Shown: positions 1 to 8,430, numbered from the stretch's first letter. The stretch: 36,703 nt of DNA from Pseudobdellovibrionaceae bacterium (GCA_947462815.1 CANHQR010000036.1:1-36703), one strand, 5' to 3'. Notes: generated by a model not told the origin, from the letters alone. Translations and numbers: made by a program.

Positions 1-705
1 GGCGTAGAGAGCCTCATGCGGTTCATGTTGTTTGACACCCTCTTCGACTCGGTGATCCTGCTCGGCAATATAGGGAGGGTTGGCCACGATCAACTCGAAC
101 TTCGTCGTGAGGGCTGCGAATTCCGTCTCGACTCGACCTAGGTTCAAGCGCACACGATCCAGGTGTTCGGTCTTTAGAATTTGATGGCGATTCATCTCAG
201 CGTAGTGAATTGCCTCGGGCGAGGACTCCCAAAGCTCAGCCTCAAGAATGCGACCTCGCTTAAGGAGATCATCGGCAATCGAAATGCCAATGCATCCCGT
301 TCCACAGCCCAAATCAGCGAATCGAAAAACGCCCTCACCATCGGGAAAGGCATTAAAGAACCGCTGCGCCGACTCCAACGAGAGATCCACCAGCATTTCG
401 GTTTCAGGACGAGGTATCAGTACACCAGGTCCTACCGACCAATCGTGATGATAAAACCCCTTTTTTCCGATAATGGCCGCGACGGACTCCCCACTGGCGC
501 GTCGACGGAGGAGCTGCCGACAGCGCTCGAGCTCGTTCTCGCTCAGCGGGTAGTCGAAGCGCGTGAACACTTCCATACGAGTCCAGCCCAATGCATGGGC
601 CATCAGAAGTTCGGCATCGAGACGGGCCGAGGCCACACCTTTGGCGGCAAGAAAGTCTGTCGTTTTGCGAACTATGTCTTGAAGTGTGGGTGCGGCCGGA
701 CTCAT
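1..705 (-). CDS. prmC: Peptide chain release factor N5-glutamine methyltransferase, partial
   Basis: This is the N-terminal 235 codons of PrmC (HemK), the SAM-dependent enzyme that methylates the glutamine of the GGQ motif in release factors RF1 and RF2. The frame is open from ATG at 705 to the window edge, so the C-terminus is missing. Visible signatures are the SAM-binding loop read as FADLGCGTGCIG, the catalytic NPPY motif at about residues 209-212 followed by IAEQ, and the downstream EPHEALYA family motif at the edge. The N-terminal helical substrate-binding region (roughly residues 1-75) is also present. Its substrate RF1 (prfA) lies upstream on the same strand, but 1.5 kb of decayed plus-strand sequence separates them, whereas the two genes are often adjacent in bacteria. 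Identification is secure. Confidence 0.95.
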   Translation of the reverse strand, partial: MSPAAPTLQDIVRKTTDFLAAKGVASARLDAELLMAHALGWTRMEVFTRFDYPLSENELERCRQLLRRRASGESVAAIIGKKGFYHHDWSVGPGVLIPRPETEMLVDLSLESAQRFFNAFPDGEGVFRFADLGCGTGCIGISIADDLLKRGRILEAELWESSPEAIHYAEMNRHQILKTEHLDRVRLNLGRVETEFAALTTKFELIVANPPYIAEQDHRVEEGVKQHEPHEALYA

Positions 706-778
706 GCCTCAAGTTCTACAACTGCTTTTTCGCTTTCCCAAGCTTGAAGGACTTGCGTCGGAGATCCATGCTATACAA

Positions 779-1318
779 TTGAACCGACTATCTTCGCGCC
801 GTCAAAAACTGATCAGCGTATGGCTCACCTAGCTGTTCATACCTGGGTTTATCGCTCTGGCCGTCGACGAAGAACTGTGGCCTTTTTCTCACTACCCGAT
901 GTATTCGCGAATGGTCTACGGCTTTAAGTGGGCGCAGATTCGTGGCGTTGAGCGCCGGTCAAACCGGGAAGTTTTGATACTCACTAATCGTCCCTTTTCG
1001 CCCCTCAGTCAGGTGCGGGTGACTTATCCATTCTTCTAAATGTTTCAAGACCGCTATCACGCAGATCCGGATCGGCGTCCGCGGCTCATGCAACAGACGG
1101 AATCGATCTCCAAACTCTTGGTACTCAACGCTACGCTATTTCCCGAGGTGCGGGAACAAATTCAGGGCTGGCGATCTATTCGAGTCTATGGCCTTCGGTA
1201 CCCAAATCAAACACCCGGTCGCCCTCATCCGGGCGGCCCATATGATGCCTTTGATCCTCCTCATGAAGTGCTCATGTCCGAGGTACCACTGCCGAGCTTG
1301 CCGGTGAATTCACCATGA
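779..1318 (+). pseudogene. Decayed membrane-anchored partner of HTTM protein
   Basis: One plus-strand frame reads as a coherent protein interrupted by TAG at 830-832 and TAA at 1037-1039. From a possible TTG at 779 it begins with a basic stretch (NRLSSRRQKL), then a hydrophobic segment (LFIPGFIALAV), then the motif WPFSHYPMYS. It continues to TGA at 1316-1318, which overlaps the ATG of the next gene in an ATGA arrangement. I recall the WPFS-x-YPMYS motif from short proteins encoded next to HTTM-domain membrane proteins; that link is from memory. The two stops are in-frame substitutions, not frameshifts. The fragment from ATG 1040 (92 aa) could still be translated but lacks the membrane anchor. 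I read this as a recently inactivated gene; sequencing error is a less likely alternative. Confidence 0.7.
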
Positions 1319-2262
1319 ACTTGGCCTTTCTTCGTATCAAGGAGACTTTGCTCCATCAGCTTCGACCATTCCTTCAGGTTGCTGATGCCCGTGCGCTCGC
1401 CCTCGTCCGCATCTGCATTATGAGCGGTGTCCTCCTCCTACACCTCAGCTATCGACATATCGATCAGTGGTTTCAGAAGGTGATTCTACCGAACTGGCAA
1501 CCGACGGGCTTTGGGCATTTGCTCACTCCTTGGATCGAACACTTGGCAATACCCGAGATCGCAAGTCTTCTTTGGTGGGGCTTCGCTCTCAGCACCCTGG
1601 CGGCCTTGCTGGGACTGCGTTGGCGGATCACTTCCATTCTATCACTCCTCGGCTCACTCTTCTTTGTTTCGATCGCCAATGGTGTGGGCCACATGTTTCG
1701 GGTCGAGCTTCCACTCATCTTCGCCCAAGCTGTATTGGTCGTGAGTCATGCTCATCACGCGTGGAGTCTCGATGCACTCTGGAGAAGTCCGACGGAGCCC
1801 ACGAACAGCCTCGAATGGTCTTGGCCGATTGCAGGAACACAATTTGTATTGATCCAAATGTATTTACTCGCTGGGCTCGCTAAAGTCTTGGCCCGCGGAG
1901 AGGACCTCATTCGCTCGCCTATGAACTTGGCGCGCGAGGCGATCTATCAAAATGCCGTCACTCGAGCCGGTATCCTCGAAGGCCAATGGTACGAGGTCGT
2001 GATCCTCTGGATCGCTCAACGAGACTGGGCCATTGGAGTGATTGGATGGGGAACTCTGCTTTTTGAACTCGGTGCGGTCATTTAATGGCTGAAATTGCCT
2101 TGGCGATGGGTCTTCGCTCCCATCATTCTTTTCATGCAGTTGGGCGTCTACGTGCTGATGGGAATCGAGTTTTTGCTGCCGCTCTTCTTGCTCATCAGCT
2201 TCTTGGCCGTCGATGCGATCCGCCTCTTTGATAAGATCAGCCTGCGCCTTCGCCAGCCTTGA
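1315..2262 (+). pseudogene. HTTM-domain (vitamin K carboxylase-like) membrane protein, nonsense-interrupted
   Basis: The open frame from ATG 1315 gives 256 residues with several hydrophobic segments (around residues 30-50, 80-120, 130-150, 165-190 and 230-256). It then meets TAA at 2083-2085. The same frame continues past the stop for 58 further codons of membrane-like sequence (FAPIILFMQLGVYVLMG, then FLLPLFLLISFLAV) to TGA at 2260-2262. Topology and an arginine near the first helix (ALVRI) suggest the HTTM/VKGC-like family. The start overlaps the previous gene's stop (ATGA), so the pair was once translationally coupled. The stop follows ATT and precedes TGG, so a single C-to-T change from CAA is plausible. 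The 3' end overlaps the 3' end of prfA by 26 bases. A functional truncated protein cannot be ruled out. Confidence 0.65.
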
Positions 2263-3319
2263 GCGCCTCAGCTTGTGCATGAGCAATCAGGGGGGCCACT
2301 AAAAGATCTAAAGCTCCGTTCATCACTTCATCGATCTGATGTATCGTCAAACCGATGCGATGATCCGTGATTCGAGATTGCGGGAAGTTGTAAGTCCGAA
2401 TTCGCTCACTGCGATCACCGGTTCCGATTTGCGCCAAGCGCGCCTCGCTCGCTGATGCAATGGCCTTGGCGTCCTCCGCCGCCTTCAAGCGCGAATACAA
2501 AACCTTGAGAGCCTTCGACTTGTTTTTCAGCTGGGACTTCTCGTCTTGGCAGATCACAACCGTCCCCGTCGGAATGTGAGTCACTCGCACGGCAGAGTCC
2601 GTAGTGTTCACGGATTGTCCGCCAGCCCCACCCGATCTGAAGACATCGATGCGAAGATCGTTCGGATGAATCTTCACGTCGACCTCTTGAGCCTCGGGTA
2701 TGACCGCCACAGTGATGGTGGACGTATGCACACGCCCTTGGGTTTCAGTCTTGGGAACGCGCTGTACCCGATGCACACCACTCTCATGCTTGAGCTTAGA
2801 GAACACCTTGTCTCCTGAGATCGATGCGATCGCCTCTTTCACACCACCGACAGTACCTGGAGTGTAGCTCATCACTTCAACGGTCCAGCCCTGGCGTTGA
2901 GCAAAGAGCGTGTAGGAGCGAAATATCTCCTCAGCGAACAAGCCTGCTTCATCACCACCCGCCGCGGGTCGCACTTCTAAGATCACGTTCTTCTCATCGT
3001 TCGGATCGCGCGGCAGCAGAGCGAGTTTGAGTTGTTCCTCAAGGCCAGGAAGTGCCGCCTCGGCGAGTGCGACCTCCTCTTTGGCGAGGGCTTTGAGTTC
3101 GGCATCGCGCTCGGTCTCCAAAATACCGAGCGCATCCTGTTTCTGCTGGAGTTTGTCTTTGTAAGCGCGGTACAGCTCGACAATCGGCTCCAACTCCGCC
3201 GTCTCTTTCATGAGACTTCGGTACTTCGATTGATCTTGAGCGACGTTGGGGTTCTCGAGTTCATGGCGAACGTGCTTGAAGCGCGCTTCAACGTCTGCCA
3301 GTCGATCAAAGATACCCAT
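2237..3319 (-). CDS. prfA: Peptide chain release factor 1
   Basis: RF1 recognises UAA and UAG in the ribosomal A site and triggers peptide release. At 360 aa the length is typical. The peptidyl-tRNA hydrolysis motif GGQ is at residues 233-235 (SGGAGGQSVNTTDSAVR). The stop-codon recognition tripeptide is PKT at residues 189-191, in the PxT position that marks RF1 rather than RF2 (SPF). The C-terminal signature SERIRTYNFPQSRITDHRIG is complete. The GGQ glutamine is the substrate of PrmC, encoded further downstream on the same strand. The terminator at 3345-3376 separates prfA from the upstream rpmE, so it probably depends on read-through or its own promoter. Confidence 0.97.
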   Translation of the reverse strand: MGIFDRLADVEARFKHVRHELENPNVAQDQSKYRSLMKETAELEPIVELYRAYKDKLQQKQDALGILETERDAELKALAKEEVALAEAALPGLEEQLKLALLPRDPNDEKNVILEVRPAAGGDEAGLFAEEIFRSYTLFAQRQGWTVEVMSYTPGTVGGVKEAIASISGDKVFSKLKHESGVHRVQRVPKTETQGRVHTSTITVAVIPEAQEVDVKIHPNDLRIDVFRSGGAGGQSVNTTDSAVRVTHIPTGTVVICQDEKSQLKNKSKALKVLYSRLKAAEDAKAIASASEARLAQIGTGDRSERIRTYNFPQSRITDHRIGLTIHQIDEVMNGALDLLVAPLIAHAQAEALKAGEGAG

Positions 3320-3344
3320 TCATTCCCTCGGCGTGTGCATTGCG

Positions 3345-3376
3345 AAAAAACAAAAGCCCGCAGCGAGGCGGGCTTT
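3345..3376 (-). terminator. Intrinsic terminator after rpmE
   Basis: A perfect 9-bp stem (AAAGCCCGC at 3353-3361 with GCGGGCTTT at 3368-3376) encloses a 6-base loop. On the minus strand it is followed by a T-rich tract (TTTTGTTTTTT). It lies 46 bases past the rpmE stop and just upstream of prfA. Confidence 0.9.
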
Positions 3377-3421
3377 CTTCATGCGGACTCAGCGCGCGGG
3401 CGCGGAGCCCGAAACGGCTTT

Positions 3422-3637
3422 CTACTTAGTCTTGGTGTTGCCAGCGTACTTCTTACGGAAGCGATCAACTCGGCCTTCAGTGTCGACAAGCTTCTGTTTA
3501 CCGGTGAAGTAGGGGTGGCAGTTCGAGCAGATATCCACGCGAACCTCTTTCATCGTGGAGCCCGTGGTCCAAGTCGCGCCACACACGCAAGTTACAACGG
3601 CGTCAGCAAAGTATGTTGGGTGCAAATTCTCTTTCAT
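3422..3637 (-). CDS. rpmE: 50S ribosomal protein L31, zinc-binding type
   Basis: This 71-residue protein matches bacterial L31, a small protein of the large subunit central protuberance that bridges to the 30S head. It starts [10 protein letters not shown]. It keeps the zinc-coordinating cysteines of the C+ form: CVC near residues 17-19 and CSNC near residues 37-40, followed by the family motif HPYFTGKQK. The C-minus paralogue (YkgM type), used when zinc is short, lacks these residues. A good ribosome binding site (GAAGGAAG) precedes ATG 3637. It sits between rho (upstream) and prfA (downstream), with its own terminator. Confidence 0.96.
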   Translation of the reverse strand: MKENLHPTYFADAVVTCVCGATWTTGSTMKEVRVDICSNCHPYFTGKQKLVDTEGRVDRFRKKYAGNTKTK

Positions 3638-3793
3638 GCGAGCTTCCTTCTAAAACGGAATTAAACGAACTTGGAGTTCTTGAACTCGGTCGGACAATCT
3701 CATCCGGGCCAGCCCAAAATTCAAAAGACCTAGGTGATACACGCTGAAGCCCTCGCTTGTCCACGAACAATTGATGTGGCTTTCAGCAGAGCC

Positions 3794-3814
3794 CCCCGGG
3801 CGACCCGCCCGGGG
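3794..3814 (-). terminator. GC-rich hairpin downstream of rho
   Basis: A perfect 8-bp stem (CCCCGGGC at 3794-3801 with GCCCGGGG at 3807-3814) with a 5-base loop lies 32 bases past the rho stop. There is no adjacent T tract on the minus strand, so it may act as a transcript 3'-end stabiliser or a weak terminator. Confidence 0.55.
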
Positions 3815-3845
3815 AAGTCATGTTTTATTCAGTTATTTCAAATAC

Positions 3846-5498
3846 TTAACCATTCATATTCTTGAGGAATTCGTCGTTTGTCTTGGCGCCGCTGATCTTA
3901 TCCAGCAAAAACTCCATCGAATCCACGACGTTCATGGGCGAGAGAACCTTTCGGAGAATCCACAGGCGATTGAGATCAGCCTTGTCGATCAGCAAGTCCT
4001 CTTTACGCGTGCCTGACTTGTTGATGTCCATGCACGGGAAAATCCGCTTTTCCATCAGCTTGCGATCCAAGTGAATTTCCGAATTACCCGTACCTTTGAA
4101 TTCTTCAAAGATAACTTCGTCCATGCGCGAACCGGTGTCGATCAGCGCTGTTGCGATGATGGTCAACGATCCACCCTCTTCGATGTTGCGAGCCGCACCG
4201 AAGAATCGCTTGGGCTTATGAAGCGCGTTCGAGTCCACACCACCCGACAGGATCTTTCCACTCGGGGGTACAACCGTGTTGTAGGCACGAGCCAAACGCG
4301 TAATGGAGTCGAGCAGAATCACGACATCGTGCTTGTGCTCCACCAATCGTTTGGCCTTCTCGATCACCATCTCGGCCACTTGCACGTGACGCGTGGGCGG
4401 TTCGTCGAAAGTCGAAGAGACCACCTCACCCTTCACCGTGCGCTGCATGTCCGTGACTTCCTCCGGCCGCTCATCGATCAGCAAAACGATCAACTTCACT
4501 TCCGGATGGTTCTTGGAAATGGCGTTGGCAATATTCTGCATCAGGACGGTTTTACCCGTGCGCGGAGGTGCCACGATCAACGCCCGCTGACCTTTGCCGA
4601 GCGGAGCCATGAGGTCCACAACTCGCGTCGTAAACTCGCCCGGAGAATGTTCCAGGCGCAAGCGCTGCTGCGGATAAAGCGGCGTTAAGTTGTCGAACAG
4701 CAGCTTGTTATGCGCCTTCTCAGGCGCTTCGAAGTTCAGCTGATCAACCTTCAACAATGCAAAGTAGCGCTCGCCTTCTTTTGGAGGACGCACGGTACCT
4801 GTGACGGTGTCGCCTGTTCGAAGGCCGAAGCGTCGAATCTGCGAGGGGCTCACATAGATGTCGTCCGGACCATGCAAATAGTTGTAGTCCGGCGAACGCA
4901 AAAATCCGTACGCGTCAGGAAGAATTTCAAGGACGCCGTGGCCGTAAATATCGCCGAGGCGAGCCGCACGCTTGAGGATCTCAAACACCATATCTTGGCG
5001 ACGAAGGCCCGCGGCGTTTTCGATTTTCAGCTTAAGTGCCAGAGCTGTCAGATCCTCAATCCGCATGGTCTTGAGGTTCTTCGAGCTGAGGTTAGCACGC
5101 TCCTCTTCCGTCAACTCGATTTGCTTAAGTTCATCATCCGTGATCGGCGGAATGGCATCCACCTCTTCCGACGCCGGCCCTCCGGCATCAAAGCTTCGAT
5201 TGTCGCGAGACTGACCGCCCCGATTGCCGCGATTATCTCGATCGGGATTGTTATTATGACGACCATGCTTCTGATAACGCTGATTATTTTGCTGGCCGCC
5301 CTTATTTTGACCGCCGCCGTGACGATGGCGATCGCGGAAATTGCGATGTCGGCCTTCGCCTCGACCGCCGCCACCACCTTCAGTGGACTCACCACCGCCC
5401 GAGGCCGGGGCCTCGCCTTCGCCACCTGAAGCGGCTGTTGGGGCAGATGGTGCGTCGCCTGCCGGTACGGGTTTTACTTCATCGGTTGTCTGCGACAC
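3846..5498 (-). CDS. rho: Transcription termination factor Rho with disordered N-terminal extension
   Basis: Rho is a hexameric RNA-dependent ATPase that terminates transcription. This form has 550 residues, against about 420 in E. coli. Residues 1-110 are a low-complexity tail rich in Gly, Arg, Asn and Gln. The conserved part follows: N-terminal helical domain (about 120-180), RNA-binding cold-shock-like domain (186-240, with [11 protein letters not shown]), Walker A (PPRTGKTV, about 311-318), Walker B ([11 protein letters not shown], about 392-402), Q loop ([12 protein letters not shown]) and R loop (GTGNSE). Translation starts at GTG 5498 with AAGGAG six bases upstream. Such tails occur in Rho of other phyla, where they add RNA binding or phase separation; a similar role here is inference. 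A long untranslated region lies upstream, which suits the autoregulation known for rho. Confidence 0.96.
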   Translation of the reverse strand: MSQTTDEVKPVPAGDAPSAPTAASGGEGEAPASGGGESTEGGGGGRGEGRHRNFRDRHRHGGGQNKGGQQNNQRYQKHGRHNNNPDRDNRGNRGGQSRDNRSFDAGGPASEEVDAIPPITDDELKQIELTEEERANLSSKNLKTMRIEDLTALALKLKIENAAGLRRQDMVFEILKRAARLGDIYGHGVLEILPDAYGFLRSPDYNYLHGPDDIYVSPSQIRRFGLRTGDTVTGTVRPPKEGERYFALLKVDQLNFEAPEKAHNKLLFDNLTPLYPQQRLRLEHSPGEFTTRVVDLMAPLGKGQRALIVAPPRTGKTVLMQNIANAISKNHPEVKLIVLLIDERPEEVTDMQRTVKGEVVSSTFDEPPTRHVQVAEMVIEKAKRLVEHKHDVVILLDSITRLARAYNTVVPPSGKILSGGVDSNALHKPKRFFGAARNIEEGGSLTIIATALIDTGSRMDEVIFEEFKGTGNSEIHLDRKLMEKRIFPCMDINKSGTRKEDLLIDKADLNRLWILRKVLSPMNVVDSMEFLLDKISGAKTNDEFLKNMNG

Positions 5499-5767
5499 TC
5501 GATACTCCTTCGTGTTTCGGAACTTTGATTCGGGAATCTAGATTCTTAGTTTTCATGCGGTGAGAGCGACTGTTGGGGCCGTCGACGCCGTCCTTGAAGG
5601 TCACTGAACTCGTTGCCAGAGTTCATTGAAGATCTTCGCGAACTCTCTGTTGAGTTTGTCGTCAGAGTTTTTGAGGCTAATGAGTCCGTTTCAAGTTGAG
5701 GTTATGAGTTTGGTCATTCGGGTTGGATTGAAGAAGCTTAAATCGGTTTTACGCGCGGTCCACCTGT

Positions 5768-5803
5768 CGATCGGCCTAACGATCGGCCTAACGATCGGGC
5801 TCT
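5768..5803. repeat. 12-base tandem repeat, about 2.7 copies
   Basis: CGATCGGCCTAA occurs twice in perfect tandem (5768-5779 and 5780-5791). A third diverged unit (CGATCGGGCTCT) follows at 5792-5803. Each unit contains the palindrome CGATCG, and GCGATCGC follows nearby at about 5834. Confidence 0.8.
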
Positions 5804-5892
5804 CGCACACACTAACGCTCATGCTTTCGATGAGGCGATCGCTCAGGCTTTCGATTTGACCGACGATGGGGCCATCCGTCGCCTGGTCTCTT

Positions 5893-6182
5893 CTGTTCGA
5901 AATATTCGGACAGCTCTGATCCTATCGGTGCGATCAGCTTGATGTCAGATAGATCTCTTCGCAGAGTATGGCGAAGCGGAGCGATGACCCAACTTCATCG
6001 AGAGCCCCCAGGCTTGTCAAACTCGTTGATTATGCATTGTGTCGACTAGATCGACACGGAAATTCGAATTCGATGCTCTCCGAACGAGTTTGATACGAAT
6101 TGAGGCACTTAACTTTGCCTCATGTTGAGACACGCGGGAGTCCCGGACCTCCGTAGAGAATCTGACAGGCTTCGGGGCGAAG
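5893..6182. other. Cluster of inverted repeats, possible structured RNA
   Basis: Successive self-complementary segments are: CTGTTCG/CGGACAG (5893-5913, one G-U pair), CTGATC/GATCAG (5916-5937), CTTCGC/GCGAAG (5957-5976), a 10-bp pair CAAACTCGTT/AACGAGTTTG (6018-6027 with 6083-6092) enclosing GTGTCGA/TCGACAC (6039-6057) and the palindrome AATTCGAATT (6061-6070), TGAGGCA/TGCCTCA (6101-6122), and CTTCG/CGAAG (6170-6182). The nested arrangement resembles a multi-helix RNA fold. The strand is not determined. Chance pairing could explain some of the short stems, less so the 7- and 10-bp ones. Confidence 0.45.
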
Positions 6183-6273
6183 ACATTGGTCGAGAGCCTC
6201 GCTAAAAGCGTGAAGTTTGCTCAAAATCGTCTGATGAATTGCCGAAAAATTAAGGTGTCATGCAGGAGGTTCC

Positions 6274-6642
6274 ATGGACACCCAAGACCAAGTTCCGTCA
6301 CCGCGTGTGCCGTTAAAATTGAACGTTGAGTTTCGGCGCTCTTATGGACGTAACTCCGCTTCTGGTGTTTTAAAGAATATCAGTATGACGGGCGCCTTTC
6401 TCGAGCACCAGATGGAGAACGTTCAAGCAGGAGACAAATTGCAGCTCACATTCAAAGTGGGCGGCCGCCAGCGCAAAGTGAACGCGCAGATCATCTGGTG
6501 CAATAAGATCGGTGCAGGCATCAAGTTCCTGCCGGTCAATGGTCGCGATGTGCAAATCGTCGACGACTTGATGTACTTCGTTGAGAGCAAGCGCGAGACA
6601 CGCCGATCGCTGATCGATGAAATCTTTAAGCGCGCCAGCTAA
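6274..6642 (+). CDS. Single-domain PilZ protein
   Basis: This 122-residue protein has the PilZ beta-barrel pattern. A basic segment near residue 11 (RVPLKLNVEF) precedes the conserved NISMTGAFL (the D/N-x-S-x-x-G motif, about residues 33-41), and the barrel ends in the typical W...GAGIKF. PilZ domains usually bind cyclic di-GMP through RxxxR plus this second motif. Here the first motif reads RVPLK, with Lys in the second Arg position, so binding may be weaker or lost. A strong AGGAGG precedes the ATG and a strong terminator follows, so it is monocistronic. In motile or predatory bacteria, single-domain PilZ proteins act as adaptors for motility, secretion or surface machinery; which one here is unknown. 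Confidence 0.88.
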   Translation: MDTQDQVPSPRVPLKLNVEFRRSYGRNSASGVLKNISMTGAFLEHQMENVQAGDKLQLTFKVGGRQRKVNAQIIWCNKIGAGIKFLPVNGRDVQIVDDLMYFVESKRETRRSLIDEIFKRAS

Positions 6643-6670
6643 ACACGAAACGCAAATCCAAATATAAAAA

Positions 6671-6699
6671 GGAGCCCGGGTGGGCTCCTCTCTATTTTT
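6671..6699 (+). terminator. Intrinsic terminator between convergent PilZ and LysM genes
   Basis: A perfect 7-bp stem (GGAGCCC at 6671-6677 with GGGCTCC at 6682-6688) is followed by a T-rich run. On the minus strand it is followed by CTTTTTATATTT, so it probably works in both directions. Confidence 0.9.
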
Positions 6700-6716
6700 C
6701 GAATCGAATGAGTCGA

Positions 6717-8246
6717 TCAGCCCACTTGCGTGGTCTGCGTGAGGTCCACAGATTTCGGCTTGCGCTTCTTCATGATCAAGAAGACCGCCGCGCCGGCTAG
6801 GATCACGATACCCGCCATGCCGATCATCATCATCGAGTCCGCGTCGTCACTCACCTGCGAAACGGCTGGCGTATCCGTCGGTGGCTGCGGCTGTGATGGA
6901 TCCGGATTCACAGGCGTATTGGGATCCGGTGTCGGCTCTATCGTCGCGACCTGCGCGGGATCTACCGTGGGATTGACCGTTGGATCAGCCGGAGGTGCCG
7001 GCGGAGTTCCCTGCGCCAACATCGGGTCCGGTGTCGGCATCGCAAACGGATCGTTGGATGGCGGCGCCGTGGGCGGCTGAGTTGGCGACGGATTTGAAGC
7101 CACGGCTTGATCCGGTGTCGGCTGAGCCATCGGCGGCGTATCCACGGGCTGGAAGTTGCCTCCCGTCGATGTGGGTTGATCAACCGGCGCAAGAGTTGGA
7201 TCAGTTTGCGTGAGCGGCGGAATCTCCTGAGGCTGAGTCGGAGTTTGTGCGACCATTTGTGGGACCGGCTGGTCCGGCCAGTAACGCAAGTTCAAACCCT
7301 CAGGGACATTCGCTTTGGATTCCACATCAAAGTTGGTGGCCCATACTTCTTTCCAAGAATCGCGATGGCCCAAAAGATCCTTGGAGACCGCGCGGATGTT
7401 GTCGCCCGACTTCGTGACGTACACCTGAGGTGCGACCCCAATGTCTTCGTAATAAGTCAGCATGTTCGTGTCGGCGGCGCTGGTCGGGCTTTGGTAGTAG
7501 ACCTTCTCGCCCACCGTGACGCCGTTACTCAGCGATGAGTTCCATTTGCGTAGATCCTTAGCGCGCGATTCGTCTCCATAAATTCGCTTGGCAATCGACT
7601 TCGCCGAATCGCCAGGGCGACCGATGTAAACACGGTTGAGGTTCGCCTCACCCGCTGTGAACGGCGATGTTTTAATTTTCGTTACAGGATAGAAAACAGC
7701 CGGCGCTGAGACTGTGCTGGGAACCGGAGCTGTCGCGGGCTCTGAGACCGGAGTTTCGGCAACGGGCTCGGTCGCCGGAGGAGTTTCAGCAAACGCGTCA
7801 ACCGGTGGAGTCTCGGCGACGGGGTCCGCAGGAGTCTCACCTGAAGCGGGTGGCATATCGGTTGGGGTGTCAGCCGGACCTTCTTGAGCCACGGGTTGAT
7901 CTTGAGGCTCGTCATCCAAAGACAAGTCGTCAGCCGAGTCATCCAGATCTCCGAGATCATCCTCTGCTGAGTTTGCCGCGGATTGCGATGCGTCTTGTCC
8001 TTCGTCTTCCAAGGACAAGTCGTCGCCTTCACTGTCTGCGCCCGAATCGGTCGCTGCGGTGTCACCACCACCCTCATCGCCTTCCGCGCTGAGATCACCG
8101 CCTTCGTCTTCTTGGAAGTCGCCGGCGCCTTCTTCTGCGAAAGTTTCATCTCCACCACTGCCTTCGTCCGATGAAGAACTCGAAGAACATCCTGTGAGTT
8201 GGAGCGCGAGTGCGATACACGCCAGACTGAATAGAAGTCTTTTCAT
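6717..8246 (-). CDS. LysM-domain lipoprotein, acidic and Pro-rich, with C-terminal membrane helix
   Basis: The best start gives MKRLLFSLACIALALQ followed by the lipobox LTGC, so it should be a lipoprotein; an upstream ATG at 8294 would add 16 residues before the signal peptide. After the lipidated Cys comes a long acidic Ser/Gly/Asp/Glu-rich stretch, then Pro/Thr/Glu repeats (AETPP, AETPV). Two LysM-like peptidoglycan-binding units follow (one starting YIGRPGDSAKSIAKRIYG, one starting YVTKSGDNIRAVSKDLLG), then a second Pro/Gln-rich linker. The C-terminus has a transmembrane helix (about IGMAGIVILAGAAVFLIM) and a basic tail KKRKPK. A lipid anchor at one end and a helix at the other is unusual; it could span from one membrane across the wall. 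The overall plan recalls FimV-type proteins, but I assign no function. Confidence 0.82.
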   Translation of the reverse strand: MKRLLFSLACIALALQLTGCSSSSSSDEGSGGDETFAEEGAGDFQEDEGGDLSAEGDEGGGDTAATDSGADSEGDDLSLEDEGQDASQSAANSAEDDLGDLDDSADDLSLDDEPQDQPVAQEGPADTPTDMPPASGETPADPVAETPPVDAFAETPPATEPVAETPVSEPATAPVPSTVSAPAVFYPVTKIKTSPFTAGEANLNRVYIGRPGDSAKSIAKRIYGDESRAKDLRKWNSSLSNGVTVGEKVYYQSPTSAADTNMLTYYEDIGVAPQVYVTKSGDNIRAVSKDLLGHRDSWKEVWATNFDVESKANVPEGLNLRYWPDQPVPQMVAQTPTQPQEIPPLTQTDPTLAPVDQPTSTGGNFQPVDTPPMAQPTPDQAVASNPSPTQPPTAPPSNDPFAMPTPDPMLAQGTPPAPPADPTVNPTVDPAQVATIEPTPDPNTPVNPDPSQPQPPTDTPAVSQVSDDADSMMMIGMAGIVILAGAAVFLIMKKRKPKSVDLTQTTQVG

Positions 8247-8361
8247 CATAGCTGCCAATCCTTGAGCTGCTCGAAGGTCGGTCGGACTCAACATGAGCCA
8301 GACTCGGCCGATGCTTCATTACAGCACAACCTCGGGAGCTAGAGAAAAGGCATATTTTTCT

Positions 8362-8398
8362 CTCGACCTCAGTCGGGCCTAGCCCGAGGTCGAGTTTT
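8362..8398 (-). terminator. Hairpin after the gat operon
   Basis: A 9-bp perfect stem (CTCGACCTC at 8362-8370 with GAGGTCGAG at 8386-8394) has an inner GGGC/GCCC stem. It lies just past the DUF192 stop. TTTT follows on the plus strand, while the minus strand lacks a clean T tract, so termination efficiency on the operon strand is uncertain. Confidence 0.5.
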
Positions 8399-8430
8399 CC
8401 GATGTAAGCTCGGCGCAGTGAGCTTGCGAC

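Larger units (their letters stand above)
5499..6273. other. 775-base non-coding region between rho and the PilZ gene
   Basis: This divergent gap must hold the promoters of rho (minus) and of the PilZ gene (plus). The rho-proximal part (5499-5760) holds nothing that I recognise beyond the rho ribosome binding site. A 77-codon frame at 5626-5859 is unconvincing because it runs through the tandem repeat. The centre has a 12-base tandem repeat (5768-5803), and the PilZ-proximal part is dense in inverted repeats (5893-6182). The PilZ gene has a strong AGGAGG just upstream. I could not place confident -35/-10 elements. Confidence 0.6.

Noticed and set aside
404-712. 102-codon minus-strand frame
   Set aside because: It is out of frame with prmC, whose family motifs are in a different minus frame.
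5626-5859. 77-codon plus-strand frame in the rho leader
   Set aside because: It runs through the tandem repeat and reads as repeated IGLT; no ribosome binding site or family pattern.
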